A stretch of DNA of 64,000 nucleotides. Source: Ailanthus altissimus. Its lineage: Eukaryota; Streptophyta; Magnoliopsida; Sapindales; Simaroubaceae. Shown in pieces: positions 34,380 through 47,639 of this stretch (positions within the stretch are counted from its first letter, which is position 1; every line of letters begins with the position of its first letter). The notes beneath the pieces are model-generated. The model was given only the letters and a program-made list of their open reading frames with translations, did no database searches and was not told the DNA's origin. The stretch is from positions 18,010,501 through 18,074,500 of the forward strand of contig OX327705.1 of the NCBI GenBank assembly GCA_946807835.1, in the 5' to 3' direction. Made by a program: the position numbers and the translations under genes.

Positions 34380-35218
34380 CAGTGTTAGGAAAACCCAAAG
34401 CTGCATTAGGTTTAGCTTTACAGATGAATCTCTTTGTTGTATGCCTGAAATTTGCCCTCACAGGTACTTCATATTTGTAATATTATTGTTGCTAGGCTGA
34501 TGAGCAGAATTCAGCCTCATGCTTGTATAATAGTAGTGTCCATCACTCTTGGTGATGGCTTGGGAACTTAAAAACAGTGTAAATAATTTGCCAATTGAAT
34601 GATATTTATTTCCTTCTCCATTGGTTCCTCTCTCTCAAGTTTGCTTTTCTTTTGCTTTAATTTTATTTTTTGGGATTATCCGTTCCTCAGTAAATTCTCG
34701 GTTTCATATCACACTCATCAGTAATCTCGGTCAACAAATGCACTTTAGTAAGAGAGACAAAAGAGCAGAGTGGTGTGTCGCTGGTCGCTCTAAATCATTA
34801 TAGCAACTTGGTTGAAGACTTCTTTGTAGGTTGATAAAATAATTAAGTATATATTTTTTTCCATAAAAAACTAACAAATCAGAGGAAAAGTGCCAACCCC
34901 AGTTGAGATAAATGCTAAAAAATTTCGTTTCGTGAACGAAGTCAGCACCTTCATTATCGTCATTGCAAAACTGCTGTGTTAGAATATATATAATAACACT
35001 TTTCAGAATGGCAAGAGCAAAAAATCACAAAGTATTCTGAACAGAACATGGTATTCCTTGATGTAGTTGAATAACTTACGAACATATTGGTTGAATAAAA
35101 CTTAATTCACTTCCACGGATGTGTACTCAGTTTGTATTCTACGCTCATTTTGTATATAGTAGCAGGCTGAGTCCGGAGCATGATACATCGCGTGCTCTTG
35201 AGATTATTACAAAATATA
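34380..35218. other. Intergenic space between convergent genes
   Basis: Holds the 3' untranslated regions of the CAT gene (plus) and of the membrane-protein gene (minus), whose stop codons face each other 840 bp apart. No additional gene or repeat was seen. Confidence 0.5.
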
Positions 35219-37224
35219 TTACATGGATGAGTTAATAAACAATATCAATCTTGGGAGATTCTCAAGAGCAAATGTGAAAATTGCACCAAGTACAAAAATT
35301 AAAATGAAGGCTAGTAATATCTTTGCGATGTATAGAAAACTGATTCCTGGTTTTGATACCCTTTCCCTGGTATGCTTGCCCCCAGAACTCTGCAAAGTAT
35401 AATCAGGAGAATTTCAATCAAGCACATTTAAGTATTCAATTTCACTCATTCACAGCAGTGGAAAAAGAAGCGCCAGGGCTGTACGAGGAATAAAATATTA
35501 AAGAAACTACCAAGATGATATAAAAATTACATTTTTTGCAGGTATGGAAGTTTCCTATTTGTCAAGATTTGACCATATTGGAGTGGCAGCCAACAAATGG
35601 ATACTAATACTGGAAATACCTTCCAAAATGGCACCTTTAGTTGTACACGTTTCAGATGTACTCATGCCATAGACAAATAGAAAAGAAATTTAGTAGCAAA
35701 AGATGGTTTTTCTCAATCCAAAATGGCACTATGGTGCAGCTTAACTGAACTGCAGGGTGCTAAGAAGATAGTGGACCAAAAACTGAGGTTAAGCTATACT
35801 ATATTGGGTTCAATATAGCATTCATATTGGCAAATTTTTCACTTAGAGGATTTTGATTTCATGTAATTTATTTTAGTTTTGTAATTACTGTTGAATAGTT
35901 ATTTAATCAGCAACCACAGGTCCATATCAACTGAACATTAAACTTAAACATCAAATTTCAATAACACAGATTTAAAACACCTTAATGTAGCACGTATTAG
36001 GATAAAGAATCAAACTTCCAAGAAAAGACGGTCCAAAATGCTGTTCCATGACAACATACTTTAGTTCTATCAATTAGAACTTAACGAGGGGGATCAATGA
36101 AACCACCAGCAAATGAAAAAATATACATTATACAATTACTCCTAGCTTTAGATGCTTTGACATGTTCTCTATCATATATCTACACTTCATTTGCATAAAC
36201 ATGGCCCCCCTAAATTAAATATTTATTCACAATTAATCTCACATAAGGTTTTAAAGTGGTGAATACATATTCCCACATCCGATCCCTTTGAGCCCTGAAA
36301 AACCATATCTTAAACTTCCTGGTAGAAGTTCATTTCAAATACCTAGAAAGTTTGGGTTTCTAAAAAAAATTCTTAAAAATCAAACAAAAGCTAGATGCAG
36401 ACAACAAAACAGTCCATACCTGTAAACCAGGCACCCGTGCTGGAATTAAGGGAGCCCCTTCTCCTTTTCGAACTCCTCCTTCAAGAAAGATATAAAATCA
36501 GTTGAAGAAACTGAAAACTCATCATATAATACACATAGCTTACAATAATATAAAACAATTCAAAAGAAGAAACTAAAATGTACCCGCATAATCTAGTTCA
36601 GTAACTGTTTGCAACTTCCAGCCATTACTGTAATCCACAAGCGCTGCATCAGGGCCAAAACTGATGGGCTCTTCTCCTTCTCTAACAGCTTCAATATACA
36701 AAGCAAGAGAGCTCCCAGCATCCAACTTCCTGTTTATCAAATTCACAGCAAAACCCGCCTTTGTCCCGGCTGCATATCGGGTTTTTCTGCCAGAACTTTT
36801 GCATGTAACCTCAAGAAACTGGTTCGTAAATCAAATTGAAATCAACATGCAATCAATTTTATTAAAAAGTAAAAGGAAACAGAAAAAAAAAACTATAACA
36901 TCCCATTAACTATATTTATATTGCCAATTAATGTACATTGCATTGCGTTGTTTTTGAAGATTCAAACATTAATAAAATTGCACTGTTAACGAATTTAACT
37001 AAGCTTCAATAAAGTTTCCACTTTTTAACAAAAATAAAAATTCTATACGATTCGATGAAGCGACACACACAGAAATTTTCTTCTTTTTTTCTATCTTTTT
37101 TCTAAATTATCATAGCAACAATATATAAGCAATTAAATCTAAATAGAGGAAACAAAGAGATAATTACAGGTGGGGGTGATGGAAGATTGACTTTCGATGA
37201 CTCGTCTTCGTCCGCCACCGCCAT
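35219..37224 (-). CDS. Unrecognised 173-aa protein with C-terminal membrane segment (4 exons)
   Basis: Exons on the minus strand: 37224-37168, 36818-36584, 36478-36420, 35389-35219; all introns are GT-AG and the total is 522 nt, in frame. The protein starts MAVADEDESSK, with an acidic then proline-rich N-terminus. A soluble part of about 110 residues includes KSSGRKTRYAAGTKAGFAVN and SNGWKLQTVTELDY. A basic stretch (GGKHTRERVSKPG, about residues 120-132) leads into a long hydrophobic segment at about 133-159 (ISFLYIAKILLAFILIFVLG), and the chain ends soon after with INSSM. This looks like a tail-anchored or single-span protein with a cytosolic domain. No signal peptide was seen. The family was not recognised; clean splicing and the membrane segment argue that it is a real gene. 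Confidence 0.8.
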
Positions 37225-39380
37225 TAGAGAAGCTGAATTAATTCTTTTTTACTTTCATTTGTTCTATTCTGTTCATTTTATCACGGGCACGGTTCACCGA
37301 GTATTATTGAGGCGTACTTTATCTATATACCCCCACTGACTTTACCCGGTGGCCCCCATCACTTGTTTTCGAGCTAATGGTCGTGTTGTTTAGCAATTAG
37401 GGGGAGGCCTTTAACATATTTCTCGTTTTGATAGAGGAAAATGGGGGGAGAACTGGGAAGAGAAGAAAGAAGAGGAAATTGTTTGATTTTAGGGGTAATT
37501 TTTGTTTCTTTCTCTTCAATTATAAGTTAATATCGGAAATTTTTGGTTTGTTTAGAATTTTGTTAAAAATCTGAGGACAAGTTCTTGCTGAATTTCGAAG
37601 AAGATTTCGAATTATAGTTACTTTATTTATTTATTTTCAAAATATAATGTGATTATAGGGATGATAATATGTGTCACAGATTTATTTGTTAATGACTCAA
37701 AAGATTAGTCTATTAAATAATATTACATATTTATTGATATTTATTTAAGATCTATTTAATTACATAACACTTTTATCACATTTAATTTAAATTTAAAGGT
37801 CAATATAAAATGTATTACTCATTCTTATTATTTTTGAGAGCCTACATCTCAAGTGATAATTTCTATTGAAGTTCAAGATATAAAATTTTTAAGATTCACT
37901 TAATTCATATTGCTTATCCTTACTACTCTTAAGACACTCAAAATCTATTCAATTTTTATCTGATATGAGACATGATATTTTTACACATCTAATTATGTGA
38001 CACATTTATCATGTTTAGTCCAAATTTAAGAGTTAATTTGGTCCGTATTACAAGTCTCCATTACTCTTGAAAACCTACATCTCAAGTGGCAAACTTTATT
38101 GAGGTTCAAAATAGAAAATTTTCAAAATTCACTTAACTTGTATTGCCTATTTTCATTATTCTAGTGATAATTTTTATTGGAACAATTTTAAAGGCCCATA
38201 TATAATTAATAAAAACCTATTACTCATATGATAATCTTTATTAAAATAATTTTAAATTCTACAGATGAGAATTTATATCTACTTTAATATTCCTTGTCAT
38301 TAATCTAAAAACTATCCCTATTAAATAATATTACATATCTATTTACATATACCTAAATTCTATTTAATTTTTATTTGATAAAGCAGATATTAGATGAGCC
38401 TATCTTATTTTAAACCAAACACATAATAAAAATAAAAACTCAAATGTGCTTTAAATGTATCATAAGCCCAGTCTTTTTTTTTTCTCATCCCTAACACCCA
38501 TGAAATAAAAATAAAATTTTGAAGTTGCTTTAGATTTATCATGAATTTATCTATTTTAAAGTTTAATTAGAAAATTTTAAAACTATAATTAATGAACAAG
38601 TAAAAAAAAAAAAACTATACTCAATGTAAAAATAAAAATAAACTTACAAATTGCAAAAGAAAAAAAGAAAGTATAATTTCATCTTTATTTTAATATAGAT
38701 AATTGTTTTTAAAAAAATAAACTAGGTAAATACGTCAAAATGATTACAATAATTTTAGATTGCAGGAGGCTTATTGAAGAAGAAAGAGAAACATTTAAAA
38801 AAGAAAAGAAAATAGAAAGCTTGAGATAAAATTGTAAATTTGATTTTAGTTATCATGATTTTATATGATAACCAACAATTTATCAGTCCTACTTTATATA
38901 TATTTATATATATATATATATATATAAATTTAAATAAGTTTGGGTCTGGTTAAGCTTATAAATGATAATTCCAAATGTAATTCACAAAGGGCTTCCATTT
39001 GGCACTAACAATGATATAATTAGATGTCGTGCCTTGTTTCAATGCCTAAATCTAGTGTGCATGTGCATGCTTGCTAATATTGATTAATATTTAATGATTG
39101 AGTAATTGGATTTTTTTTTTTTTTACGTTTTGAAATTTTGCAAAATAAAAGCTTACAAATTACTAATTTGTGTAGAAATGGACGTTTGAATTTATGTTAC
39201 TCTCAAGGCTTAAAATTATATGCGTACCTATGTTGTAAAAAGTATGTATTTAAGTTATCGAATACCCCCAAAAATGATCTAATGTTATTTCTTCATCGGC
39301 AAGCACACAAGAGTTGTTAATTTTTTGGACCCAGTTACTCAATAATGCTAAAATGGCTTCAAATCACTATGGTTCAATGA
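37225..39380. other. AT-rich intergenic region with repeats
   Basis: No gene was seen. Two imperfect copies of a unit of about 230 bp lie between about 37740 and 38165 (both contain CCTACATCTCAAGTG, at about 37842 and 38070). A TA-rich microsatellite lies at about 38893-38931. The short plus-strand frame 39138-39320 is not convincing. Confidence 0.45.
37740..38165. repeat. Tandem duplication of about 230 bp
   Basis: Both units share CCTACATCTCAAGTG and then ATTGA(A/G)GTTCAA, followed by TTCACTTAA. They are diverged, so old. Their origin is unknown. Confidence 0.45.
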
Positions 39381-39387
39381 AAATGAA

Positions 39388-39660
39388 TTACGAAAGATGA
39401 TAAATGCTAATTCTGCATGCATTTGGGACATTATGAAAGAGTAGCTCCTCAACATTTCCCCATAATTGTTTTCCGTATAAACAGGCATTCCATTTCAAGC
39501 CACCATCACCATCTAATGTATTGCAATTAGCACCTCCCTTCTGACCCAAAAACATACACAAACTCGGAAGCTCTTCTTCCACAAAAGCCAAAAGAAAATG
39601 TCAATTACCACCCAATTCAGCAACATATTTGATAATTTCCCTTGGGGCATACTGAAGAAT
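39388..39660 (-). pseudogene. Small protein-like fragment, family not recognised
   Basis: A minus-strand frame of 67 codons (39591-39388) has a composition like real protein: Cys, Trp and Gly-rich, with GDGGLKWNACLYGKQLWGNV. The same frame extends upstream with protein-like residues (PREIIKYVAELGGN) but across a TGA just before HFLLAF. It may be an exon or an old fragment of a gene. No matching neighbouring exon was recognised. Confidence 0.3.
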
Positions 39661-40543
39661 TAATTGGTGGGACTGAATAAGTGGAGAGGAGACAGAAGAA
39701 AAAACACATATCTACCAAGTTGAAGTTCCTAATTATAGAGAACAGGATTTGAAGGTCCAAGTTGTAGACAACAAAGTTGTTCACATATGTGGAGAGGAGG
39801 ATGAGAATGTGAATCAAATGAAGTTCTCAATAAACAATGGTGTTGTCACCAAGATTGTTCCAAAATATTATTATCAGGAACTGATTATAAGATTTAAGAA
39901 AATCAAAAGAAAATTAATATTATAATAAATTTTTAAAAGCTTTATTTGAAAAACCCAATCAAACAAACCATTTTAGATTAATAGAGTGAGAGGCAATTAA
40001 TAAAGTTAAAAGAGTATATTATATTCCCTACTAAAATCTAAATGAATACTATAAATAATTAGTGTATATTGTGTTAATTCTACCAATATAATCTTAACTG
40101 ATGAGCGAACGAGAAGAACCTCACAAATCAAATGGTTTATTACACACTCTTGCAGCTTCTTACTTCATGGACGCAAATCTTAGTATTAGTATATGACCCA
40201 ACGGTGTATCATTGAATAGCCAAAAATGTTGAATTAGCCAACAGAGTATCTTTAGAAGCTGTGTAATTTACCAAGGCAGAAAAAGGAAGGGAAATAAATT
40301 ACCAAATTCAATATTATATAATAGATAACAACTTAAGAAAGAAAAAGAAAATGTTCTTTTTGGGAGAGGAAAAAGAGAACGTCTTGATAGAGTAAATACA
40401 GCCGAAGCAAAACAAAATTAGTTTAAAAAGAAGGTTGCGAGAACCTTTCACACGACATTATGCATATACATCTTCCTCATTATGTAACATAAGGGGGATG
40501 AACACTGGCACTGCATCCAACAAACCTGATGCTCAACTAGTCT
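39661..40543. other. Intergenic, 3' flank of the RFC3 gene
   Basis: AT-rich, no gene seen. The part nearest 40543 would be the 3' untranslated region of RFC3. Confidence 0.4.
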
Positions 40544-43500
40544 TTAGCCAAATGTTGCGATAAGGAAACCCTTATAAATGCTCATGAACTTGGCGACAAA
40601 TGCTGCAAAAAAGTTAATCCACGGGAGTACCATTAGAGAGTTAGTTGGTGCACCTTCAAAAGCAATATACAGTTCGTCTAACTTGCACAACAAGTAGGGA
40701 AACTAGGAAAGTCTACTTAAGCAAATGGAGCATTAAAGTGATCAAGCCCAAAGATTCTGAGAGAATTGAAGTTGTTTACTGACACAAGTAATCTTTCAAG
40801 CTTGAAGGGAGATCATCATCTGCTAAATGTTTTAAATACTTTGGTTCATGAAAGAGGTTCAAAATCAACTCAAGGCAGGTGGGATAGTTCAGCATAGTTT
40901 ATGCTTGCGAATCTTCAATGAAGATTCAAGCTTGGTTAAGTTCAACTATTATGTTGTGAATTGAATGCTATACACATAATTACTTGCCAGCAGTAGATTG
41001 TAACAATAGTTTCCAGAAAGATGGAAGTACCTTCAAGGTGAAATATGGCTTTCTGTCCAAGACGCATCTTATGCTCCTGCAAAAATATAATACCTTAGTT
41101 ACAGAACAATAAAGAATCAAAGCGTCAAGTTTAGCTCAAAGACAGTGGTCACAAAAGCTAATTTAGAAGTTCCAGCAACATTCACTTCTCAGCAATTGGA
41201 AAGGAATATGGAATTCCACCTCAGACATTTCTAAGAGACTTACAACCAATCAATCACCAAATGATATGCTGGATATTATATAAGCATAGATTGCTGATCT
41301 TTTGTCAATCAATATCATCTTCCATCAACAAGTTAAGCAAAGCATTATGGGTAAGACCAGGATGCTAACATCCCAACTAGATATCCAAAATGTCAGTTAC
41401 ATCTAACACATGCAAGAAAGCAGCCTGATATGAAACAAATGATGACATGATTGACTTATTGGGTTTTGCTTTCTTCTTTTTGGTTTCCCAATTTAATTTC
41501 TTTTTTAAATTAAGGTGTAAGAAAGGAAAGCGGAGATGCTTCGCCCAGAGAATTAAATTGAGATCAAATGATAGTGACTAATTTATGTGTGAGTCAGTTA
41601 CACAGCACAGGAGGATTAGGAGTTGGCACAAAACAGAAGAGGTTAGATGAAGGCAGCTTGACAAGAGCACCCCAGGAGAAAGATTAGCAGAGTAACAATT
41701 ACTAGGATGAAAATTGATACTCACATAATATGCAGCCCAATGACAGACCTCATGCTTTAATTCAGCATCCAATCTCTTCAATAATTCATAAAGCAGCCTC
41801 TGCAATAACAAGAAGCGAAATGAATAATGGTGAGGAGAATATTACCAACATTAAAAAAAAAAAAAAGAACACAACAATGCTGATAACAACATTGAAGGGT
41901 AATGCCTTTACCTTCAATACAACTTGTGGAGGCACACAATTGATTAGCAGTTCATACAACTTCCCTCGAACCAAAAACAGCCTAAAGCACAAAAAGAGTT
42001 TGTTACTGAGAGAACTTAAAGCAGGATGAACATGATAAGCACATCTAGGCAATTGCATTAACATAAATGTAAGAGAAATCATAAGCACAGTCCAGGACTT
42101 GATCATTTTGGCCATTCAGATAAACAAAATGCTAAAAGAGCTACTTATTTGAGTTTGGTCAGCTTAATGTCTGCATACAAAACCACGGTATAAAATATAG
42201 TACAAGTACAGTACGAGTAGCATTTCTCTCGTGTTAGAATTGATTAGGTGGCTGTGCTGGTTCAATCCTCTTCAAGCAAACTAACATCCTGCAAGGGAAC
42301 AGAATATATACAGGAGGATCGTGGTTCACCACATTCAAATCCTATCAACTCTAGTTTTTTGTTATAAGGAGAACACAACATTTCCTGCAGATATAGCAAC
42401 TGTATTACTACTTTCTTAGTGATATTTTACCTTCTGCACATTTTTTGGCCATTCTTGAAGAAATGCTCATACAATCTCACAATACGTTCAGCAGTGACTC
42501 TTGCCCCATAATGAAATATATTACTGTATTAAATCCCCATACCATTTCATTGGTATGATCACAGAGATTAAGAATAATAAGTGACACGTAACATAAAAAT
42601 GCTCAATGATAAGGCTCATTGTTTTTTAGGCATATGGATAAAAAAATCGATTATTTTGTGGCCCACAAATAGTTTGTGTGCATCCAACATTTTCATTACC
42701 ATGAAAACTTTGGCATCCATTGCACTTCCTTGGAAGTTCGGCGTCCTAATCAAAATTATCATCAAGACATTCTGAAATACGTTTAGGCAAATTTTACAGT
42801 ATAGAGGAAAATACATATAATTCTGAGGAAAGACCGTATCTTCCAAGTAAAGATAAATGATTATCGATAATAAAAGTAGACAATTTAAATGGTTATAAAG
42901 TATCAAAGATCTGTTCTACAATTAGAAGTTGGATGAGTGAAATCAAACCTTTTGGGGCTCTGCTCCTTCATTATGTCAGATGCTATTTCAGCAATATATT
43001 CTTCCCAGTCCATGGGGGGAATCACTTGGTTACTTGTTAAAGGAATCCTATAGCCATAGCAGGGTAAACTAACATCAGGAACAATGTGATGCTATATTTA
43101 AAAATCTGCAATGAAGAGAAAAAAAAAAAGAGTGAAACTGTTACTACTAAAAAAGGCCAGGATCTTAACTCTTGGACACGACAGGTTTCAAATGACATTA
43201 TAGCCCTCCTTAAACTCCGATTTGACTTTTCTGCTATACGAGCAGCAAATCCAGATGGAAGTTGCAGCCCCTCTTTCTTTCCAATAAACTCCAGTACCTT
43301 AACAATCTGTGACAAAGAATTTAAAAAAAATACATTACATGGGCATAACAGTAATGCCATAGACAGTCTTCTAATATTTCATCTTATGACTAGGGTCTAA
43401 GAACTCAAGGGAACACAGATTTTGCATGTAATGTCAATTGGCAGTATTATTGTATTTTCTTTCATATGTATATGGGCCATCCATTCAGATTATACATTTC

Positions 43501-45506
43501 TTCCATACATTTCAAAGAAGCTTCTATATTTAACCAGGCATGTACTAGTTCAGCTGATTCTACCATGAGAGCACTAATATCAAAGTAACTGTATTCAATT
43601 AAGTTAGTTTTGTATGATGCATTACAAACAGACATCTTCCAACAGCCAAGAACAATTATAAAGAAGATAACAGAACTCCCTACCTGTTCTTCTGTTGGTG
43701 CATTTATTCGCACATTCAAGCAACGAGACCGGATCGCTTCAGTGACTTTGGAAGAACTGTTGCAGCATAAAATTAGCCGACAATAAGCACTGTATTTCTC
43801 CATTGTTCTCCGAAGAGAATGCTGTGCTTCTCTTGAAAGCTTGTCAACCTCATTGAGTACTAACACTAAAATTGGACGAGAAAATATAATAAGAACCATA
43901 AATTCATAGACACGGCAATGTCACAAAATGCTTGTGATGATTATCCTGGCTGCTAGATTATGCCATTAGGCTAAAGTTTTCCAGGTTCACTTGAACAATT
44001 AAACCATTTCATTTTAAAAAAAAATAAAAACGACAAAGTAAATATCGCAAACAACTATGAGCCAAACCACAATTTTGTGAATCTAAAGGAAAATGCATCC
44101 AAAATGAAATACTATTATGCATTGTAAAACCTGTGATTCAATAGATCTATTCTTAGCCATCTCTTTAACTATCATATTTCTAATGCAAACTCCAGCCACT
44201 CAATGAAATACATAGCACCAATTTTTTTTTTCACAAAACAATCTCTTTTACTGCCCGTAAATAATAGCATAACAAATCAATAAAATATTACCTTTGTATC
44301 CTTTTTTCCCTTTTGTGTCAATAGGTCTATTCTTAGCCATCTCTTTAATTACCTCTTGAACTATATATCTGTCCTGAAAACCTACATCACTAGGATTCAG
44401 TTCCACATGATTGGCACTTGACAATGTAGTCAGCTCCAGGTCAATAGTTCTACTTCCAGCCTGAACGAATATCATCATCATGAAATAAAGTAATATGGTT
44501 ATAAAAATGGAAAAGGAAAATAGAAGCAAAATAATCTTTTATTTCTTTTAAGAATAATAAATCTTTACCAATTTGAAAACAAAACAAAGCATCACAACAG
44601 AATGGTATTTAAGTTAGTTATCATAGAGACATTAACAAAACAGCATACAAATAAGGTGCAACTTACATCAATTTTCCAATTCTTATTCTCCACCTTCACC
44701 TGCAATGAAAAATAAAACTGCTAAGAAATCTCGCACCACAAATTAATAATATAACAACCTTTAGTTTGATTATAAGAAAAAAATCAGGAAAAGTATATGA
44801 ACTGAAAGAAAATGAATAAATCTCCTCAAAATTTCAAATTTTCACAACAAAAAAAAATGACCCAATAAACTAAAATAGTTGTTTTTCTTTTGGAACCAGA
44901 TAGTTGTATTTTCTGCTCACAACCATGTGACAAATGAATTTAAAGACTTTGTTTTCTTTCAGTAACCAAACAGGCATAAAAGCCCACAAATTACGTTATC
45001 AAATTGTTACTAAATTAGTCTAATGAACTAATATTTTTCTTCTTTTTACTTTCCTTCCAAATTCCCACTAACCAAACAAACTATAACAACTAAGAAAAGA
45101 AAAAATATGCAACAAAATATCAAAACCCATAAAAATTATTCTACAAAAAAAAAAGAGAAGGAAAAAAAAACCTTCTCAGCCCCGGGACCGAAGACTTGGC
45201 GAAGCAAGGCCGCGATTAGGGTTTTCTTGCCGGAACCAGGTGGGCCATAGAAGAGTAAGTGAGGGCAATCTTGTTCTGTCACCTAATTTCCATTTAAAAG
45301 AAAACAAAAAAAAAAGCAACAAATCAAAAACCTAGAATTGAACTACAGAAGGTAATGCTGATTACATAAAAATAAAGCTTTTAGACATATAAATGGAGAT
45401 TCGTAAAGATATAGAGAAATACGAGTTTCTTAAGATTTTGAGCGATTTCTTGATGGACGATAACTTGGTCAAGGGTTTTCGGTCTGTACTTGTCAACCCA
45501 CAACAT
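40544..45506 (-). CDS. RFC3: Replication factor C subunit 3 (11 exons, 354 aa)
   Basis: Subunit of the pentameric clamp loader that uses ATP to place PCNA on primer-template DNA in the nucleus. Exons on the minus strand: 45506-45423, 45282-45172, 44699-44667, 44460-44292, 43865-43684, 43306-43170, 43047-42949, 41981-41912, 41799-41725, 41076-41031, 40602-40544. The introns are GT-AG and the total is 1065 nt, in frame. Start [15 protein letters not shown]; Walker [10 protein letters not shown] (residues 41-49); Walker B-like [11 protein letters not shown] (133-143), with Asn for the usual first acidic residue; SRC motif at 179-181 ([13 protein letters not shown]); clamp-loader C-terminal collar to the end [11 protein letters not shown]. 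Length equals that remembered for Arabidopsis RFC3. A GA-rich leader lies at 45560-45590. It appears intact. Confidence 0.95.
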
Positions 45507-46020
45507 CTTGTTAGTTCTAAGGTTAGAGACTCGGTGAGTCGGCAACTCGCTCACTCGCACAGAGAGAGAGAGAGGAAAGAGAGTGCCGAAGTGGCGGGAA
45601 GATAGGAGAGAGAATCGAAACTGGAGAGGGTTTTATTTATTTATCTTACGATAGGGAGGAATGTACACGTGGCAGAAAGTATAATGAAATTATATTATTT
45701 TATTACAGTTTTAAAGTGAAAAAAATATATTCCTTCTCTCTAGGCTATAAAATTAAGACTAGGGTTCAAGGGGATCATAACAGGGTTCAAGGGAGATCAT
45801 AATAAGTTGAATATATTTACCAATAGATTTATACATAAATTTTTTAAAAATAGTTTTAGAAAATATTTTATTGAATTCAAATAATTCGCATAATAAAAAT
45901 TTTATGATGTTGTGAGAATTTTTATAGTAATGAGTCATTTTTTATTAAATAATTCTTTTCATTAAAACTCATATATAGTAATTAAAAGTTAAATTAAAAA
46001 TTATGTTAAGAAAGTCATAA
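45507..46020. other. Upstream region of RFC3
   Basis: The first 100 bp form the 5' untranslated region with an AGAGAGAGAGAGAGG tract (plus-strand reading at about 45560). Further upstream the DNA is AT-rich; a short direct repeat CAGGGTTCAAGGG(G/A)GATCATAA occurs at about 45760-45800. No other gene was seen. Confidence 0.4.
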
Positions 46021-46029
46021 ATTTATATT

Positions 46030-46796
46030 TGTTGAACGTAAATTTTAAGCTTTTAATAAAACTTTGAGTTTTTGATCAAGAGATAAATTTATATTTCTAT
46101 AAAAATAATTGAATAGTATATAGTCAAGTTGATGTTGTTATTTTTAAGCTTTTTTAGTGTTTTGAACTTGTTTGTTGCAATTACAACAACATTGGTTAAG
46201 CTTACACTAGTGGTTGTTTTTAGTAATAACCTCTCGATACTTAAGTAATTATTTTGATGAAATATAAAAAAAAAAAAATTTAATAATGTAACTATATAGA
46301 TTTTTTTTAAAAAATATTATAAGGTTATTGGTTAACTGCCTTATGCTCTATTTTTTTTAGAGGAACCTAGGCATTGTACCTTGCCAAGCTCAAATTCTTT
46401 GATATCATGCAGTGGGTGGCATAACCTCCTTACCCTCAATGCTCTCTAGATGAGGACAATTCCCGAAGTATTGATAGTACTCGCTTATTGGGAAGCATGA
46501 GTACTCTCTCTGGTTTTGGTTAAAGAGCCTCAATATTGGAGGATATTGAAGACAAGGCAAGGTTGAATAGGGAATATTGCTTACCTATAGGGGTAGGGCT
46601 CATTGGTTACGGATTGAAGACTTTTTAGCCATAGAGAGAGGAAAGACTGGTCTAATGTAGGCTCGATGGCGAGTACTGGTCAACCTTAGATTAAGTCCGA
46701 CCACTTTGGGTTTGTTGGTCGAGCCTAAGGGTTAAGCTCGGCTACTTCAGGCCTTAATGAGTTAGGCCTAAGATCTCGGGGGCAACACGAGTCCCT
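46030..46796 (+). repeat. Left direct repeat of element D
   Basis: Matches 57130-57936. It ends in GATCTCGGGGGCAACA, which resembles a polypurine tract, so this may be the 3' end of an internal region followed by an LTR rather than an LTR itself. Confidence 0.55.
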
Positions 46797-47405
46797 CAAT
46801 TTTTAGTATTGACTTACCAATAGTAGAAACTTTATAAAATATTCAACTTACTCAGCATCATCGGGAAAGAATATTGCAATTCTTGGACTAAAATGTTATG
46901 TCCTCAGTCAGGTTCTCATTTCTAATAAGCATTGAGGTGTGGGGTAGTTAGTCTACTTGAGGAGTTGCCTCAAGATTATTAGTTTGAAATTCAAAATTGA
47001 TGAGGAAAAACATTTAGTATAGGTGACTCTTCGAGATTCGTAGGTTATTTTGGTTGTTATTCAGCGGTCATGTCACTTTGATTTCTACAAATATGGCCTT
47101 ATCTCAGATCATTAATTCTAATTAGATGGATAGTTGTCCCCTGACCTGACACGTCTGTCGGCGAAGAGACACCTCAGACGGTGGTCAATCTCAGCCATCA
47201 AATCTTTTTTTTAATGGTTGAGATCGTTCTTTGTACCCTCTATAAATTTAAATACACTTTGTCTCTTCAATTTTTACAATTGTTCGAAATTCATCTAGAG
47301 AAAGAAATTTATGATCTTAGTGAAAGAAGTTATACATTCAAGGCTCTTTTATTTGATTCTAGCGTGCAAATCTACTTTCAAATCTTTGATTCTAATCTCA
47401 AGTAA
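46797..47405 (+). repeat. LTR-like region of element D with TATA box
   Basis: Lies directly after the G-rich tract. It carries TATAAAT at 47241-47247 in CCCTCTATAAATTTAAATAC, with a pyrimidine-rich region upstream and a leader-like sequence downstream. A matching second copy was not found after 57936. The call is by position and promoter. Confidence 0.4.
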
Positions 47406-47639
47406 ATTCACTCACTTTTGTTTTTGTTTTATTTTGTCTCTTTTTAGAATAATTTTTAAGGTTCACTATGTGTGTTGCATTTAGTTTATCAAAGTTTGAG
47501 TATTTGGTTTATTCATTTGAATGTTCAGTATGACATTTTTAGATGCTCAGGTAATAAGTTGTCTACTCTTGTCTTTATTATAAATTTGTCTATAGAAAAA
47601 TGTCTTTGAATAAGAATAAGCTTGATGACTCATAGAATT

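Noticed and set aside
43037..43400. Plus-strand frame opposite RFC3
   Set aside because: It is the antisense of RFC3 exons 6 and 7 and adjoining introns.
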